A DNA stretch of 64,000 nucleotides from Scedosporium boydii. Taxonomy: Eukaryota > Ascomycota > Sordariomycetes > Microascales > Microascaceae. Shown one piece after another: positions 46,111 to 58,732 of the stretch (its first letter is position 1; every line of letters starts with the position of its first letter). The notes beneath the pieces are model-generated. The model worked only from the letters and a program-made list of their open reading frames with translations, was not told the DNA's origin and made no database searches. The stretch is taken from NCBI GenBank assembly GCA_002221725.1, contig NJFT01000031.1, forward strand, positions 124,001 to 188,000, written 5' to 3'. The position numbers and the translations under genes are program-made.

Positions 46111-47250
46111 TCAGACCTGATGCTTGATTCCAAGGCAGTCTGTCGAGCAACCGCTTTCCTCGTCCACGACGCCAAGACGATGCAAATGCTTATACAATGC
46201 AGCGTTACCGTCCTTATGGGTGGTATGCCCACGACCAATTACGGCCAGGCTATCACGCATCAAGAATTCGTAGTAGGCAGTCGCCAGAAGTGTGGCTGGA
46301 ATGTTGACGAAAAGGGCGATCGGAGCATAGGACTGGTATGTAAAAGCTTCGCGGCCCCAGAAGATGGCGGCAACGATACGGGTTCCCAGGTCCCTGGCCA
46401 AATTTGTGCTGAGGCCAAGGCCGCCGAAGCCCCAAATAATGACGCCGTAAGCGCCTCCGATGACGATTGGGATGCAGGCGGGAGTCATGAGGGGGTTGGC
46501 AGGGTCGAGAGCAGCCCAGATAACGATGCCGATAAAGGCGTCGGCAAAGAACTCGATGATGAACAGGTAACCAGCGTCTCGTGATCCGTTCGCGTCAGGG
46601 AACGAACAGAGAATCGACGCCGGAGCTCCGCTCGTGACGAGAGGCTTACCGGCGTCTATCAAGGTCTGGTTAAGTTCCTGGATCTGAGGCCAAAAGGCGC
46701 CCATAATCAGCAAGCCGGCGAAAAATGCGCCGCCGATTTGGCTGATGATGTACAGCGGGACCTTCCACCACGGGAAGTCCTGCCAAAACGCCATGGCAAT
46801 GGTGACGGCGGGATTGAAATGGCCGCCCGATGTGGGCGCGCATGTGAGGATGGCACCGGCGACACCTAGGGCGAAGGCGCATCCGGTCTGGAAATGACTA
46901 CCGTAAGCGGTGACGCCGATCTCGTTGTGCCTGTTGAGGATATAGCTGGCGACGGAGGCCAGGGCGGGGAAAACGAAAAATGCGACGCCGGTGAATTCGG
47001 CGAGGCATTCCCGCAGAAGTCGGGGGCGCGAGATTTCAAAATTCAGGCGCGTCTGACTGACGGGCTTGTAGTGGACTTCAATGCGGTCCATATAGCGGTG
47101 GAGACCGTTAGAGACTTCATTGTCCATTACATGCTGGAGACGTGGGGTAGTGGAGCCGGAGGTGTTCGGGGAGAGCGCGGGGAGTTGGAGTGTGCTCTCG
47201 GTCCGGCTTGGGGATGGGGACCAGTTCCCGAGAATATCGTGGGGCTTCAT
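46111..47250 (-). CDS. Aquaglyceroporin (MIP family)
   Basis: A single exon encodes 379 residues, with an 80-residue cytosolic N-terminal extension before TM1. The first half-helix motif is canonical 'GGHFNPAVT' (residues 146-148 NPA). The second reads 'TNLARDLGTR' (283-285 NLA, with the conserved Asp characteristic of glycerol-conducting members). Six membrane segments can be traced: 'FTGVAFFVFPALASV', 'GCAFALGVAGAILTC', 'VPLYIISQIGGAFFAGLLI', 'LFIIEFFADAFIGIVIWAA', 'IPIVIGGAYGVIIWGFGG' and 'APIALFVNIPATLLATAYY'. NLA in place of the second NPA is found in several filamentous-fungal aquaglyceroporins. Likely passage of glycerol and water across the plasma membrane. Confidence 0.9.
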   Translation of the reverse strand: MKPHDILGNWSPSPSRTESTLQLPALSPNTSGSTTPRLQHVMDNEVSNGLHRYMDRIEVHYKPVSQTRLNFEISRPRLLRECLAEFTGVAFFVFPALASVASYILNRHNEIGVTAYGSHFQTGCAFALGVAGAILTCAPTSGGHFNPAVTIAMAFWQDFPWWKVPLYIISQIGGAFFAGLLIMGAFWPQIQELNQTLIDAGKPLVTSGAPASILCSFPDANGSRDAGYLFIIEFFADAFIGIVIWAALDPANPLMTPACIPIVIGGAYGVIIWGFGGLGLSTNLARDLGTRIVAAIFWGREAFTYQSYAPIALFVNIPATLLATAYYEFLMRDSLAVIGRGHTTHKDGNAALYKHLHRLGVVDEESGCSTDCLGIKHQV

Positions 47251-50175
47251 TTTTAGTGCGAAGCGGGTTGCGGGGTTTCAAATGAGGTTTGGGTGAATGA
47301 ATTGATGTTAGCAAACCATGAGGTCGATTGGATTAAGCTTGATGTTGGTGGAGCTTGAGGTTGGGGAAGAACTAAAAGCCATGATGGGGGACAGTCTCGC
47401 GCTCTTTTATAATAACAGGTGAAGCATAAAAAAAAGACCGGTCGTACACAAGAATAATCAGGGCATGGTGAGGCTCGGTGCTCAGAAACTTTACGAGGTA
47501 ATGGTCTGAGGTGCTTTCCAGTGTCGGTGTGGCTATGATCGAAAAGATTGAAAGTAAGAACAGACCAGAATCCAGGGGGATCATGACTGACGGCGCGTTG
47601 TCCGACAAAAGATTTTTCTTGTTCAGTGGGGCCCGGAAAGTCGGGTGGTGTGCTTTTTGGTTCGGACCCGGGCCAAGCCCAGGCTGCGAAACGCCCTGGC
47701 GGAAATACGGACAGACCAGAGCGGCGACCACCGAACGCTGATTTCTCGAACTTGGATTTGTCGACTGGCGTCACTCGTATCGAGGCCTCCACTCTGACCC
47801 CCACTAAGCCCCTGTGGCACCCCACTAAACCCCTGGGCCGGCTGTCACCCACGAAGCGAGCCCCGACCGGACGAATTAAACATTTGAATCCTCGGTGACA
47901 GCTTGGGGGCTGGATACGTACTCTACTGATACAATCAATGTGCTATGAATAGACTTTGGCCTCAGTGCTGGGCTCGCTGGCTGGCTTCCCTCGTTCCGCT
48001 GGCCTGGTCTGGTCGTCGGATTGTTCCGATAGGGTTCTTCAGCGGTATCTAGCGCCGTGAACCCCCCTTCCCTCCCCCTCCCCAAGCACGGCAATAATTG
48101 AATCGGTCAAGGATCAATTGAGTCGACCAGCCCCCGGCGCACCACCGAGCCCAACAATTTCGCCCAAGGTCATTTCAGGTCCGCGATGACTCGCATCACC
48201 GCCGCAAAAAGTAGCCGGATTTCTCATTCTTTCATCGCCATCGGCACGAGAATAGCCTCAGACCGCCTCCGTCTATCAGGTGCTGTGTAATATTCCACGT
48301 TGCATTTCGCCGTAGATATATCGCCATCCGTATCGTATCAAATATACATGGCACCAGGGCAATTGAGAATCGCCGCTTTTGCGATAAAGGATGAAATATC
48401 AGGACCTGTATTGGCGGTCGCAAGGCAGGGATTGAAAAAATCAGTGGCTTCATCGCAATCAAATGAGGGAGCCAAGTCCGAACCGGAATCAGATTGTTCG
48501 GTCGCAGAGTGGACAGCCTCCGCCAGCTGGAGACAGAGATGGCGTGAATTGCTTCATCTTGCGTCATTGACTCACTGTCGATTTTGCCCGAAGCCCAACG
48601 GAGAGTCCGATCGAGGAGTCGGCATGGCCAGGGCTGGGCCACCCTCTATGGTCAAAGTTTTACGGCTCTTCGACTCTGCCTCTGTCACTGCCCAGTCCGC
48701 GCGAAGGCCCGAAGGCGGTGCTCGAAGCTTCTGATAACGGGATGAAACTGCCTTTCTTCTCCGACGGAATATTCGACCCTCAAGGGGGTCTCCTGATTCC
48801 GCCCAGTCCTGTACGTCGCTCAAACCTGCCAGCGCCAAGAGAACACGCTGCAGCGGCCCGATGCAAACAGACCAGATTACCATGCTTACCATGGGCACCA
48901 TCGTCAGTCAATTCGTCCCGACTTTCCGTATAATGTAGAATGTTATCAGGAAGTATTCTCCTTCGGAACAGAGCGATGGGAGTACTTCGCGAGACCTACT
49001 GCACATTATCGCCAGTCGAAGTACTTGGCAACACACCACAAAATGCTTGCAAGATCAGGTAACCCTGCAGATGTCTCCATTCCCTGTTTTCTTTTCCCCT
49101 TCAATTGTCCTTATTTACAGAGGAAACGAGGTGGTTTCCCGGATATAGGTAAATGTAGTTCATTACCTCACATATATCGGACAAAATAAATAAACCTTAA
49201 AAACAAGAAAGAAAATTAATATATTAACGAATGGGCTTGTGGCGCTCGCTTAACTTAATACACTTTCCGACTTCACTCGAGGTCTGGTCTGAGCTGGACC
49301 TTATGTCGGCGACTCTGGAGACTATCTATTGGTAGCATGATTTATGCTCCCCCGGTTTCTGTGTCCGCATAAACTCTCTTCTACTTGGCTGGTTGGTTGG
49401 CCTTTTCAAGTACTTCGTAAGGCAACGCCCACGCCGGAGATGTGGGCCCATCGAAGTAGATGCGTATAGCAGCAGTCCTAGAAGGCTGGCGTTGGTCTTA
49501 CTGCCTCTGCGATGCTATCCGAATCGAGGAATGGCTAGGCTCCATTGGGCACTGGCTTTGGGAAAAAGCAAGTGGATTAAACCAGCATAACCGAACCAAC
49601 ACTCCTTCCTGACCGGAAGACTAACTACTCAACATAGCGTTGGCCACAAGCCCACGACCCGCCCAAGCCCCCCTGAGACCATCCAGTTGGCCCAGCTCGA
49701 GTCGCACAGCATCTCTCCAAATGTTGATGCTAGGCTTTGGGGATGGTATTTGGCAAATGAGAGCTTTGAAATTCTAACTTGGCGAGTGAGGGGAAATTTC
49801 TTACTGTAGGCATCCTTTTGGGCATGTCTGTTTGCTCATCATGCAACAGGCCAACACTCGACGTCTGGATGCCTACAGAAGAAACGAGGAGGGGAATAGA
49901 GAGAGACGAGTTAATTGGACATGCTCCTGGCTGCCTTGTTCCAAAGATCTGTGGTGGGCATTGCTTCCTTAACAGTCTTTTGTTGGTCATGACTTTCTAC
50001 ATTTGCGTCGTCGCCCAAAATAATACCGAGCTGCCTACCTCCCACTCCTCATTTTGCCCTTCGTCGCCTTCCCTGAATTCTCTTATGCTCCTGTCTACGT
50101 CTCAACTGCTACTCATCTCAGGTTCATCCCCAGATTGAGCCGTTTGGTTCGTCAACCAATGCCCTATTTGCCCCG
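47251..50175. other. Long divergent intergenic region
   Basis: 2.9 kb between the aquaporin and the helicase gene. The 199-codon minus-strand frame at 47253-47852 is directly upstream of the aquaporin ATG. It has a low-complexity Pro/Ser/Arg composition and looks like leader and promoter. An imperfect short direct repeat (CCCCACTAAGCCCCTG / CCCCACTAAACCCCTG) lies at about 47801-47838. No gene was recognised at 48200-50100. Confidence 0.45.
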
Positions 50176-53100
50176 ATGGCGCCCACTGGTCGATCTCGAT
50201 GGGTTCCTCCCCATCGCCGCGGAGCGAACCGAGCTCCTGATAACCATCGTGCCCCCGATGGCAACCTCTCGAAGAGAAATGTGTGCCGGCATTTCCAAAG
50301 ATTTGGCTCGTGTCGTTATGGCCCCGACTGCAAATTCTCCCACGACTCGGCCACTAAGGATTCTAGGCCAGTCGATCCCGCCATTGACCTCCGGGGCGAG
50401 GATGTTATCCAGACCCAATACTACGACTTCAAACGCCTTCTCAGGACCGGTGGTACTCCACGCGGAGTGCCCTTAAGCCGTCGCATTTCCCGGCTCTGGG
50501 CTAATGCTCTCGATGTGCTGAACGGTGATGACCAAGAGTTGCATCATCGCTTGGTGAGAGACCTTGTCAGCGACGAACTGAGGGGATACGACTTCATATC
50601 TTTCACGATGAAAATGGAAGATGCTGATAATGCCGTGGCTTTCCCTTCTGTGAACGACTTTCTGAAGGTCATCACCCATCCCTCATTGCTCGACCCGATG
50701 TCTATCGATTCGTTCGTTAGCACTGTTTATAGTTTCTTCGGCGGTTCCAACGGGGACCGAGCTATCGACTTTTTCAGTCGCCTCTGCAAACGCCTGAGAG
50801 ATGGCCCTCCGAACCCCGACCCATCCACCGAGGAAATGGTATTGCAGGTGGTACGGGCCATCTCGACATTGCAAGCTCGACAGCCGAAAAGTGGTTTCAA
50901 CGATGGTTTTCCCCCATTGTTAGATATACTACAAGCCCTCATCCCCCCGTCCGAGCTAGCAGCGAACAAAACGTCTGAAGCCTCCGTGCGCATCAATTTT
51001 CTAAAACGATCGATAACACGAGGGAGGTCGCGGCTCGTAACTACCGACCCCCGACCGCCTGATCCCTCCAATACTCAACCAGGCCACAGCGTTTACCCGA
51101 TGGACGTCGTTGTCCCTGGAGGTAGACATGACAACGACTTTGCCGATATTTCTCAAATACAGATCCTCCCAACCTACGGCGAGATCACGAGCACCGCCGC
51201 CGAATGCCTACCCTCGACGAACCTTCTCCAACCCCACTACCTCGGTGACATGGTCCCACGGCACATCGACTCTACCTTTAGACTGCTACGGCATGATATT
51301 TTCGGACCTGTGAAGGATGTTCTCCGGGACCTTCTTGGCCAAAACATTTCCAATACCTCCCAAAAGCCCCATATTCGAGCCGATGCTGGCGCACGTCTCT
51401 ATCTCAAGGCTGGCGTTGCGCAGGTATTCGTCGAGAGAAATGGACTCGAGGCCGCCATCTCCTTTGAGACGCCTAATCAACTAGGTGGAAAATCTGTTGC
51501 TGAACAGCGCAGGTGGTGGCAAGAATCCTCTCGCCTCGAGGAGCAAGCTTTAATTGCTTTCGTTTACTCAAATGGAGAAGACAAGAAGTTCCTTTTCCTC
51601 GAGGTGACTGCCAAAAGGACGGAGAATGCCAAGGGAGGTCGTGAAAATATCTGCCTCGTCTCCAAGGACCATCCCCCCAAGATCCAAGTGAAGCTAGCCT
51701 CGTTCACTCAAGACAATGTCAGCCTCCTTCTCAAGATCCACACTGAGCATCTGAAGGGTGTGTTGGTTGAGTTCAATGGCTTGATCCCAGCCACCTTTGC
51801 ACCCATCCTGGCCAATCTCAAACAAATGATGCGAGATGGCGAGATGCCTTTCCAGCAATGGATCCTTCCTACTACTGGCCCCGATGGAAGTAACACTACC
51901 AATGTCATACCGCCTCCTGCCTACGCCCGTGAAAGGCGGCTGGCTCTTAACTTGGACCCAATCTCCAAGGTCCCGGGCCTGACCATTACCCCATGCACCG
52001 CCAGCATCCTGGGGGAAATTGACTTTCGCAAGCTGGAGGAAGCAACAGGTCTGGACCATGGCCAATGCAGGGGCCTTGTCGCTGCGGTTTGTCGGGAGTA
52101 CGCTCTGATCCAAGGGCCACCTGGTACGGGCAAATCGTACCTGGGAGTGAAACTCGTGCGGCTTCTCCTGCATAACAAATTAGCAGCAGGCCTAGGCCCA
52201 ATACTGATCATGTAAGTTCTGCATCCAGAGGGGCTTCCTCTTATCCGTTTCTTGCCATTTCCTGACTCCAGATTGCTGACTTGGCACTTCTCACAGCTGT
52301 TATACGAATCACGCATTGGACCAGTTTCTGATGCACCTCCTTGCCGAGGGCATCACTAAAATCATCCGCATCGGTGGGCGCTCCCAAACGCAAGACCTCG
52401 AAGGCCACAACCTCCGCGTCGTAAGCAGGACGTATCCGAAAACCACGGTTGAGAATACAACCCTTGGCCAAACACACGAACAACTCGAGAAGCTCAGGTC
52501 GAATGCTGGCTATCAGCTCCGACCTCTCCACCAGCTGAAGAATGGACCAACCTGGGAAGGACTGAAGGACTTCCTGAAAAAAGAAAGCGTGCGCATATAT
52601 CTCCAACTTGCGCCTAAGGATGATGAGGGGTTTGTCGTTGTTGGAGGCGATCGGGTCAAGACATGGCTTGGCAACCGTCCACCGTCCATGCCGGCATCAG
52701 GCACGCAAACCAACAACCAAGACGTAGAGGATCTCTTCCACCGGGCCGAACAAAATATCAATTCTCTCTCCCACAGAGAGCGTTGGACTCTCGTCGATGA
52801 CTGGATTGCAAAGATTCACGAGGAACAACATGAACGCCTCTTCGAGGCCCTCGGACAAACCAATCGCAGCCAGGAATCTATCCAGCGCGTGTACGATGAG
52901 ATCAATCGTCGGGTCCTAGTCGGTGCAGATGTTATTGGCATCACCACCACCGGTCTCGCTAGGAACATCGAAATGCTACGACGTGTTCGTCCGAAGGTTG
53001 TCATCTGTGAGGAAGCAGCTGAGGTGATGGAGGCTCATATTATTTCTGCATTCATGCCTGGTGTCGAACACATCATCCAGATTGGCGATCACTGCCAACT

Positions 53101-56100
53101 GCGGCCCCAGATCAACAATTACTCTCTTAGTCTTGAAACGGCGACGGGGCTACAGTGGCAACTAGACCGTAGCCAGTTTGAGAGGCGTGCCATGGGCGAG
53201 CCCGGTATGCGTCCGGCTCCGGTTGCCCAACTTGACGTCCAGCGGAGAATGAGACCGGAGATCTCGCGATTGATTCGGACTGTTTACCCCAATCTCAGAG
53301 ACCACGAGAAGGTGATGGAGCACCCCCCGGCCATGGGTATGCGACACAATCTTTTCTGGCTGCAACACAACCATCCGGAAGAGTCCCGCGACGACGGTTC
53401 ACGCGTCAAATCCCACAGCAACGACTGGGAAGTAGGGGTGGCGGCAGCCCTGGTCCGCCATCTTGTTCGGCAAGGCGCTTATTCGAATACTGATATCGCC
53501 CTCTTAACTCCCTACACTGGGCAGTTGAAAAAGCTACGGGCCGCGCTACGCAAGGATTTTGAAATTGTTGTAAGCGACCGAGATCTGGAGAAACTCGCAC
53601 AGGACGATGACGAGGCCACGGATGAATCCGAGGAATCTGGCAGTGGTGACGGAAAATACCACAAGCAACTGGAAAAGAAGCAGCTCCTCCAAACTCTGCG
53701 CGTCGCCACGGTGGACAACTTCCAAGGCGAAGAAGCCAAGATCATCATCGTGTCCTTGGTCCGAAGCAATCAGAAGCGCAAAGTCGGGTTCCTGCGCACC
53801 GAGAACAGAATCAATGTGCTGCTGAGCCGTGCTCAACACGGCATGTACTTGATTGGGAACGCTGAGACGTACTTGCACGTTGATATGTGGGCAGATGTTC
53901 ATTCCCAACTCTCCGAAGCAAATGCTGTCGGTGACGCGATACCTCTATGCTGCCCTCGACACCCGGATGCCGAGATTCTCTGCTCAACCCCCGATGATTT
54001 CGTGCGAAAGAGTCCAGAAGGCGGGTGTAACCTTCCCTGCGTCAACCGACTTGAGCCCTGCGGTCATAGGTGTCAAGCCAGGTGCCATTCCCAAGCCATG
54101 CATGATGCCTTCCTCTGCCCGCAGCCTTGCCCACGCATTCGCAAAACTTGCCAGCACGCCTGCCCCAAACTCTGCGGTGATGCGTGTGGCCCCTGTGAAG
54201 TTCCCGTTTTCGATACTGTCCTCCCGTGTGGCCATCTCAAGAAGGAGGTTCGGTGTCACCAAGCCCTGGAACCGTCTAAAATCAAGTGTACTACCATGGT
54301 GGCCAAGACAGTTCCTAGCTGTGGACACTCTATCAAGGTTGAATGCTACAAGGACGTAGCCGCGGACTCCTTCCGCTGTCCGACGCCATGCGATGCACTC
54401 TTGACTTGTGGGCACAAGTGTCCCGGTTCATGCGGCCGGTGCCGACGTACGGACGGTCGACCTATCGTCCCTGGACATATGGAGTGTGCGAAAATTTGTG
54501 ACCGACCCTTCGGCGCCTGCAGCCATCGGTGTGCCAGGAGGTGCCATCAAGAGGACTCGGAATGCGGAATTTGTGAGAATAAATGCGAGGTAAGCTTCAG
54601 TTCTAAAAAGGCCTTCCCCATAATGAGCGCAGTCACACTAATTGCATTTTATTTCCTCTTCAAAGGTCCGTTGCCCTCACTCTCGCTGCGCATCTATCTG
54701 CGGTTCAGCCTGCGTTCCTTGTATCGAAAAGTGCACCTGGTCTTGCAGCCATCAAGGCTCATGCACGATGCCTTGCGCCGCTCCATGTAACCGACTCCCC
54801 TGCGACGAGCGCTGCAAAAAGCTCCTCTCATGTGGCCATCAATGTCCTACGTACTGCGGTGAAGAATGTCCTCAGGGGATTGAATTCTGTCAAGTTTGCG
54901 GGGATCACGGCGACGCACAGGTAGACTTGCTCGAAGGCAAGCTATACTCCGAGATCGACCTGGAGGAATCTCCTGTTGCTTTCTTGTCCTGCGGCCACTT
55001 CTACACTGGCGAGAACCTGGATATGCTCATGGGCATGTCGGAAGTGTACGTCCTTGATTCGGCCGGGCGATACACCGCGCTGCTTGACATTCCGAGTGCC
55101 TTGGCCAAACGTGTGCCATCTTGCCCGGCATGCCGAAGGCCCATCCTCCAGTTCTCAACGAAGAGGTACAACCGCGCCGTCAACAAAGCCGTAATGGATG
55201 AAACCTCGAAGCGGTTCGTGACCAAAGGATTGCGCGATCTCGCCGAGCTCCAAAAACAAGTCGGATCGCTGAGGGACAACCTTTCATCCAGTTTCGGCAT
55301 CTTCAGCTTAGTTAACATGAGCAAAGCCGGCTTGTCGGCTAGATATTCGGGTGCTACAAAGCTAATCCATGATGCTGGTAAAATACGGAAGCGGGTGAGT
55401 GAGGAGCACCAGCCCGCCAAGAAGTTGCACGACGCCATCGTACTTCGCCGACGCGAGATGCACGAGACACTCTCCCTAAACGAGAGGATGGCGGGATTAC
55501 GCCTCTCGTCCGGTCCACAGGAACAACCGGCCGAGCATTACGTATCAGCATTGGATAAGCAGCTCACTCTCAAAGCACAATTGATTCAGATCGACATCCG
55601 GGAAGTCATGATTCGTGACGTGTCGCGCCTGGTGCAAAAGTCGCCCACCCTTCAGACACTTGCCCATCAGTTCCAGCCCCGGGTCTCCGACTTCGTGAAA
55701 GACTGCAAATACCTCATTGACGAATCAAAGCTCGCCAGCCTTCCGCGGATCATCATTTCTGCAACACTGTCGCTTGTCGGAATTTCTCTCCTGCAGCGCA
55801 GTGATGCTAAGGTGTCTCAAGAGGAGATTCGGGAGCGCTTAGACGAGGCCCTGACTCTATGCAACACGCTTCCCAACAACAGTGAGATAAAGGCGAATAT
55901 CGAGGAGTTTATCCGGCTCACTGAGGGCCCGCGGTATGAGGAAGTCACTCCCGAGGAGCTCGCTTCGATCAAGATGGCCATGGTAACTGGGCCAAGGGCC
56001 ATTGCAACCCATGCAGGCCATTGGTATAACTGTGTTAACGGACATCCGGTAAGTTTTCACCTTCTGAATTACACCCTAACTATAGTCTCGTGGCATTATA

Positions 56101-56244
56101 GGCTAAGTGGATCTTGACCAGTTCGCAATCGGAGAATGCGGGATGCCGATGGAGCTTGCACGGTGCCCCGAATGCAATGAAGCCATTGGTGGTGAGCATC
56201 ACCAGCTCGTTGGTGGTGCAACTCGAGCTACGGAAATGGAGTAA
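50176..56244 (+). CDS. CCCH zinc-finger / SF1 helicase / NFX1-type zinc-finger protein (ZNFX1/Hrr1-like)
   Basis: Exons 50176..52211, 52297..54589, 54666..56048 and 56122..56244 encode 1944 residues. An N-terminal CCCH finger (C37-x8-C46-x5-C52-x3-H56) is followed by a helical region. A UPF1-like SF1 helicase comes next: Walker A 'GPPGTGKS' (about 647-654), 'CYTNHALDQFL' across the first intron, Walker B 'VICEEAAEVME' (about 918), 'QIGDHCQLRP', and 'TVDNFQGEEAKIIIVSLVRS' (about 1150). A cysteine-rich NFX1-type repeat array ('LPCVNRLEPCGHRCQARC', 'TCGHKCPGSCGRC') extends to about residue 1530. The end 'GECGMPMELARCPECNEAIGG' is the ZNFX1-type terminal zinc site. Relatives act in small-RNA and heterochromatin silencing (fission-yeast Hrr1, animal ZNFX1), so a nuclear or perinuclear RNA role is likely. 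The last acceptor (GACCAG at 56121) was chosen to keep this terminal motif. Confidence 0.9.
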
Positions 56245-56967
56245 CTGGTAGCGAGGGTCATTTGTCTAGCCTATAGCATGCAGAGATGTTTCCTGGGAAG
56301 TGAACATTTCATGCTATCTCCCCGGGCATGGGATGAATGAGTCGAATAAATAGCCAAGCTGAACTCCGAGCAACTTCCATTAATATTCCGTAGCCTTGGT
56401 GCACCGGTGCTAATCGTATCCGCCATACCACCGTCCGCTCTCTTGTTTTATTTAGACCCCATAGGTCTTAAATTTCACCTACTAACGAACCGTAATGGGC
56501 GAAAGCCTGGCCTCCAACAGGCGGAGTGCTAAAAGGACTCATCTTCTTGTGGCGAAACCCCCATGAGATGCTCTGGCAGGACCACAAGAAATCACAGGAA
56601 CTCTTAAGCCTATCCTTTAGCAAGTGGTTACTGCCAGGAGATAGCTTTTACTGTCGAAATATTAAAGATTCGAAATTATTAATCAGATTATTCATACATC
56701 AAGACGACTGAGAGTGGAAGCTGCAACTTGTTTGCTGAATCACTCAGCTTGCTCCAGTCGCTTGCCTCGGGTTTGCTTCTAGAATCTAGAGGAAACATCT
56801 TGCGCCAGTGGAGATTAATTACGTGGTGCCTAAGAGGTGAATCAAAAACATCAAATCAATGGATCTGTTTCCACCATCCACCAAAACACGAACCCCAACC
56901 TCACCAATTCAACTTTAACCAACCCTTCTTCACACATCCACCGTCGCCCCTATTCCGCATCCTGGCC
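56245..56967. other. Intergenic region before the F-box gene
   Basis: No gene seen. The frame of the next gene is open upstream of 56968 to 56728, but without conserved content. Confidence 0.45.
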
Positions 56968-58732
56968 ATGGGCACTCGAGGACTTGAGGTCGTCCGTTTC
57001 CGTGGGCGCTATTATGTCTTCCGGCATGAGTTCGGCAGTGATTTTGAAGGTCTCGGCGCCCAAATCGTCGAGAGCATCCCCTCTAACCCTGAACATTATC
57101 AAGGCATGGCTGTGTCCGACGCTCCGAGCTCTGATCAGTTGACGTGTTGCATTAGCATTTCTAACAGCCCCAGGATGGCTCAAATCGATGCGAACCTTGT
57201 ATGAGGAGAAAGAGCTCGCCCTTGAACAGGAAATCTTCGAACTTCTTCATGGGTCTGAGCCAGATTATTCGAAGTTTGAAGAGTTTCAAATATATCCATG
57301 CGCACTACCTCGTCTGCATCGAAGCGATTCCCGATATGTTTACATCATTAACCTGGACAAAGAAGTACTCACTATTAACGATGGCATACATTGGAAACTG
57401 GGGAACATCCCACGCAAGGACAACCTCTGGATGCGCGCTGTGGCAGAGAGTATCTATGAAGATCACTCCACCATCTCCCTAGACATTTGCCCAGAGGAGC
57501 ACATTGCATCGCCAGCTGTGGAACTTCCCGAGTCCGACATGTCAATCAACTACAATTTCGAGGTCGTAACCCCTCGAACAGATATCGGGGAAGCACGAAA
57601 AGTGTTCCTAACACGCGTCCTGGCCGGGTTGTTCTTGCAGTACAAGACGGATATGCTTCAACATGGGGCAGAGTGGGATGTCGACTCGTTTCCTTTCCGA
57701 GAGTTGACGTTCGCCCTAATATCGATTGCTTCCGGTGAGGCGACATTTCATTCGTTTCCCCGGCAAAAGTGCAACCCTCGCGCGTGCTGTTCCTCCTACT
57801 GCCCGAGAGAACACCTGCCAGAATCTCCCGGATGGCTCGGTAAACGTTGGGTGGGCGACAAGGCACTGTTACTGCAATTCGGATCCATGTGCCATCGATC
57901 AGGTGACCCACCAGGAGCATCGCCAACGGAGACAATGTACTGGCAGGAAGGTGTGCTTGTGAGCCTTACACTACTTGCCGACGGCGCCGCCCTCACGAAA
58001 GCTGTCGCTTGGGGTCTTGACCGAGGAAACGCCAACTTTCGGATTGTCGTTATGTTACTTTTTGAAGTTTCTTTTGCAGAAGTATCATTCTTAGATGGCG
58101 AGCCGATTGTCAAAGTTACCAAGGCTGTGGATCTCTCTCCGCTTCGCGCAAGCTATTGCTTCAGCATGCATCCACGCGAGAGTCCAGAATGGAAGCCTGG
58201 GATGCAAAAGGAGAATCACTCTGGTGAGGCTCTTATGTGGACGAATTGCTGCGCAGAGGACCCAAAGGAACTGAGAAATAACTTCCCAGGCCTTGCAGCC
58301 TTCGTCAACTTTTTCGACGTTGCTCAGAGCCGCCGTGCAATGTTCAATGTGGGCCGGCTCCCGACGGAGCTGTACGATCTGATCTTGGAATTTGTCGACT
58401 TCGATACGTGGAGGACTTGTTTGGCCGTGTCGCGGAGGCTTCGTGCATGTTGCCTTCGGAGATACAGGATTGATGACCAAACGAGCGTAGTCGCCCGGCG
58501 TTTCGTGAATGTGGAAGAGTCGGGGCTCTCATTCACTTTTGAGAACATGCCAACAGGGGGGAGACTTTCGGCGATACAGAGCCTACAGCGCTCTTATACA
58601 CAGGATACAAATTGGATGCTCATTATTGGCAGCAGACGAAAGGTTATAATGACGGACGTGTTGGTTTACTTTCAACCAGCGGAGGACACTCCGGATGCAC
58701 CTGTTGACAGTGACACCGACGACGAGTGGTGA
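56968..58732 (+). CDS. F-box-containing protein, family unknown
   Basis: Exons 56968..57103 and 57174..58732 encode 564 residues. The start 'MGTRGLEVVRFRGRYYV' followed by 'GLGAQIVESIP' and, across the splice, 'QGWLKSMRTLYEE' forms a module seen at the start of many fungal hypothetical proteins. Near residue 440-470 a motif 'LPTELYDLILEFVDFDTW' plus 'LAVSRRLRACC' fits an F-box, which would recruit Skp1 in an SCF ubiquitin ligase. The C-terminus is acidic ('DTPDAPVDSDTDDEW'). The intron has a GC donor (AAG|GCATGG) with a CTAAC branch and CCCCAG acceptor. I found no GT alternative that keeps frame and this conserved junction. Function beyond a possible ubiquitination role is not inferred. Confidence 0.75.

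Noticed and set aside
46030..46584. 184-codon plus-strand frame
   Set aside because: Antisense shadow of the aquaporin 3' half.
47253..47852. 199-codon minus-strand open frame directly upstream of the aquaporin
   Set aside because: Low-complexity Pro/Ser/Arg composition, no motif, and it sits in the expected leader and promoter of the aquaporin gene.
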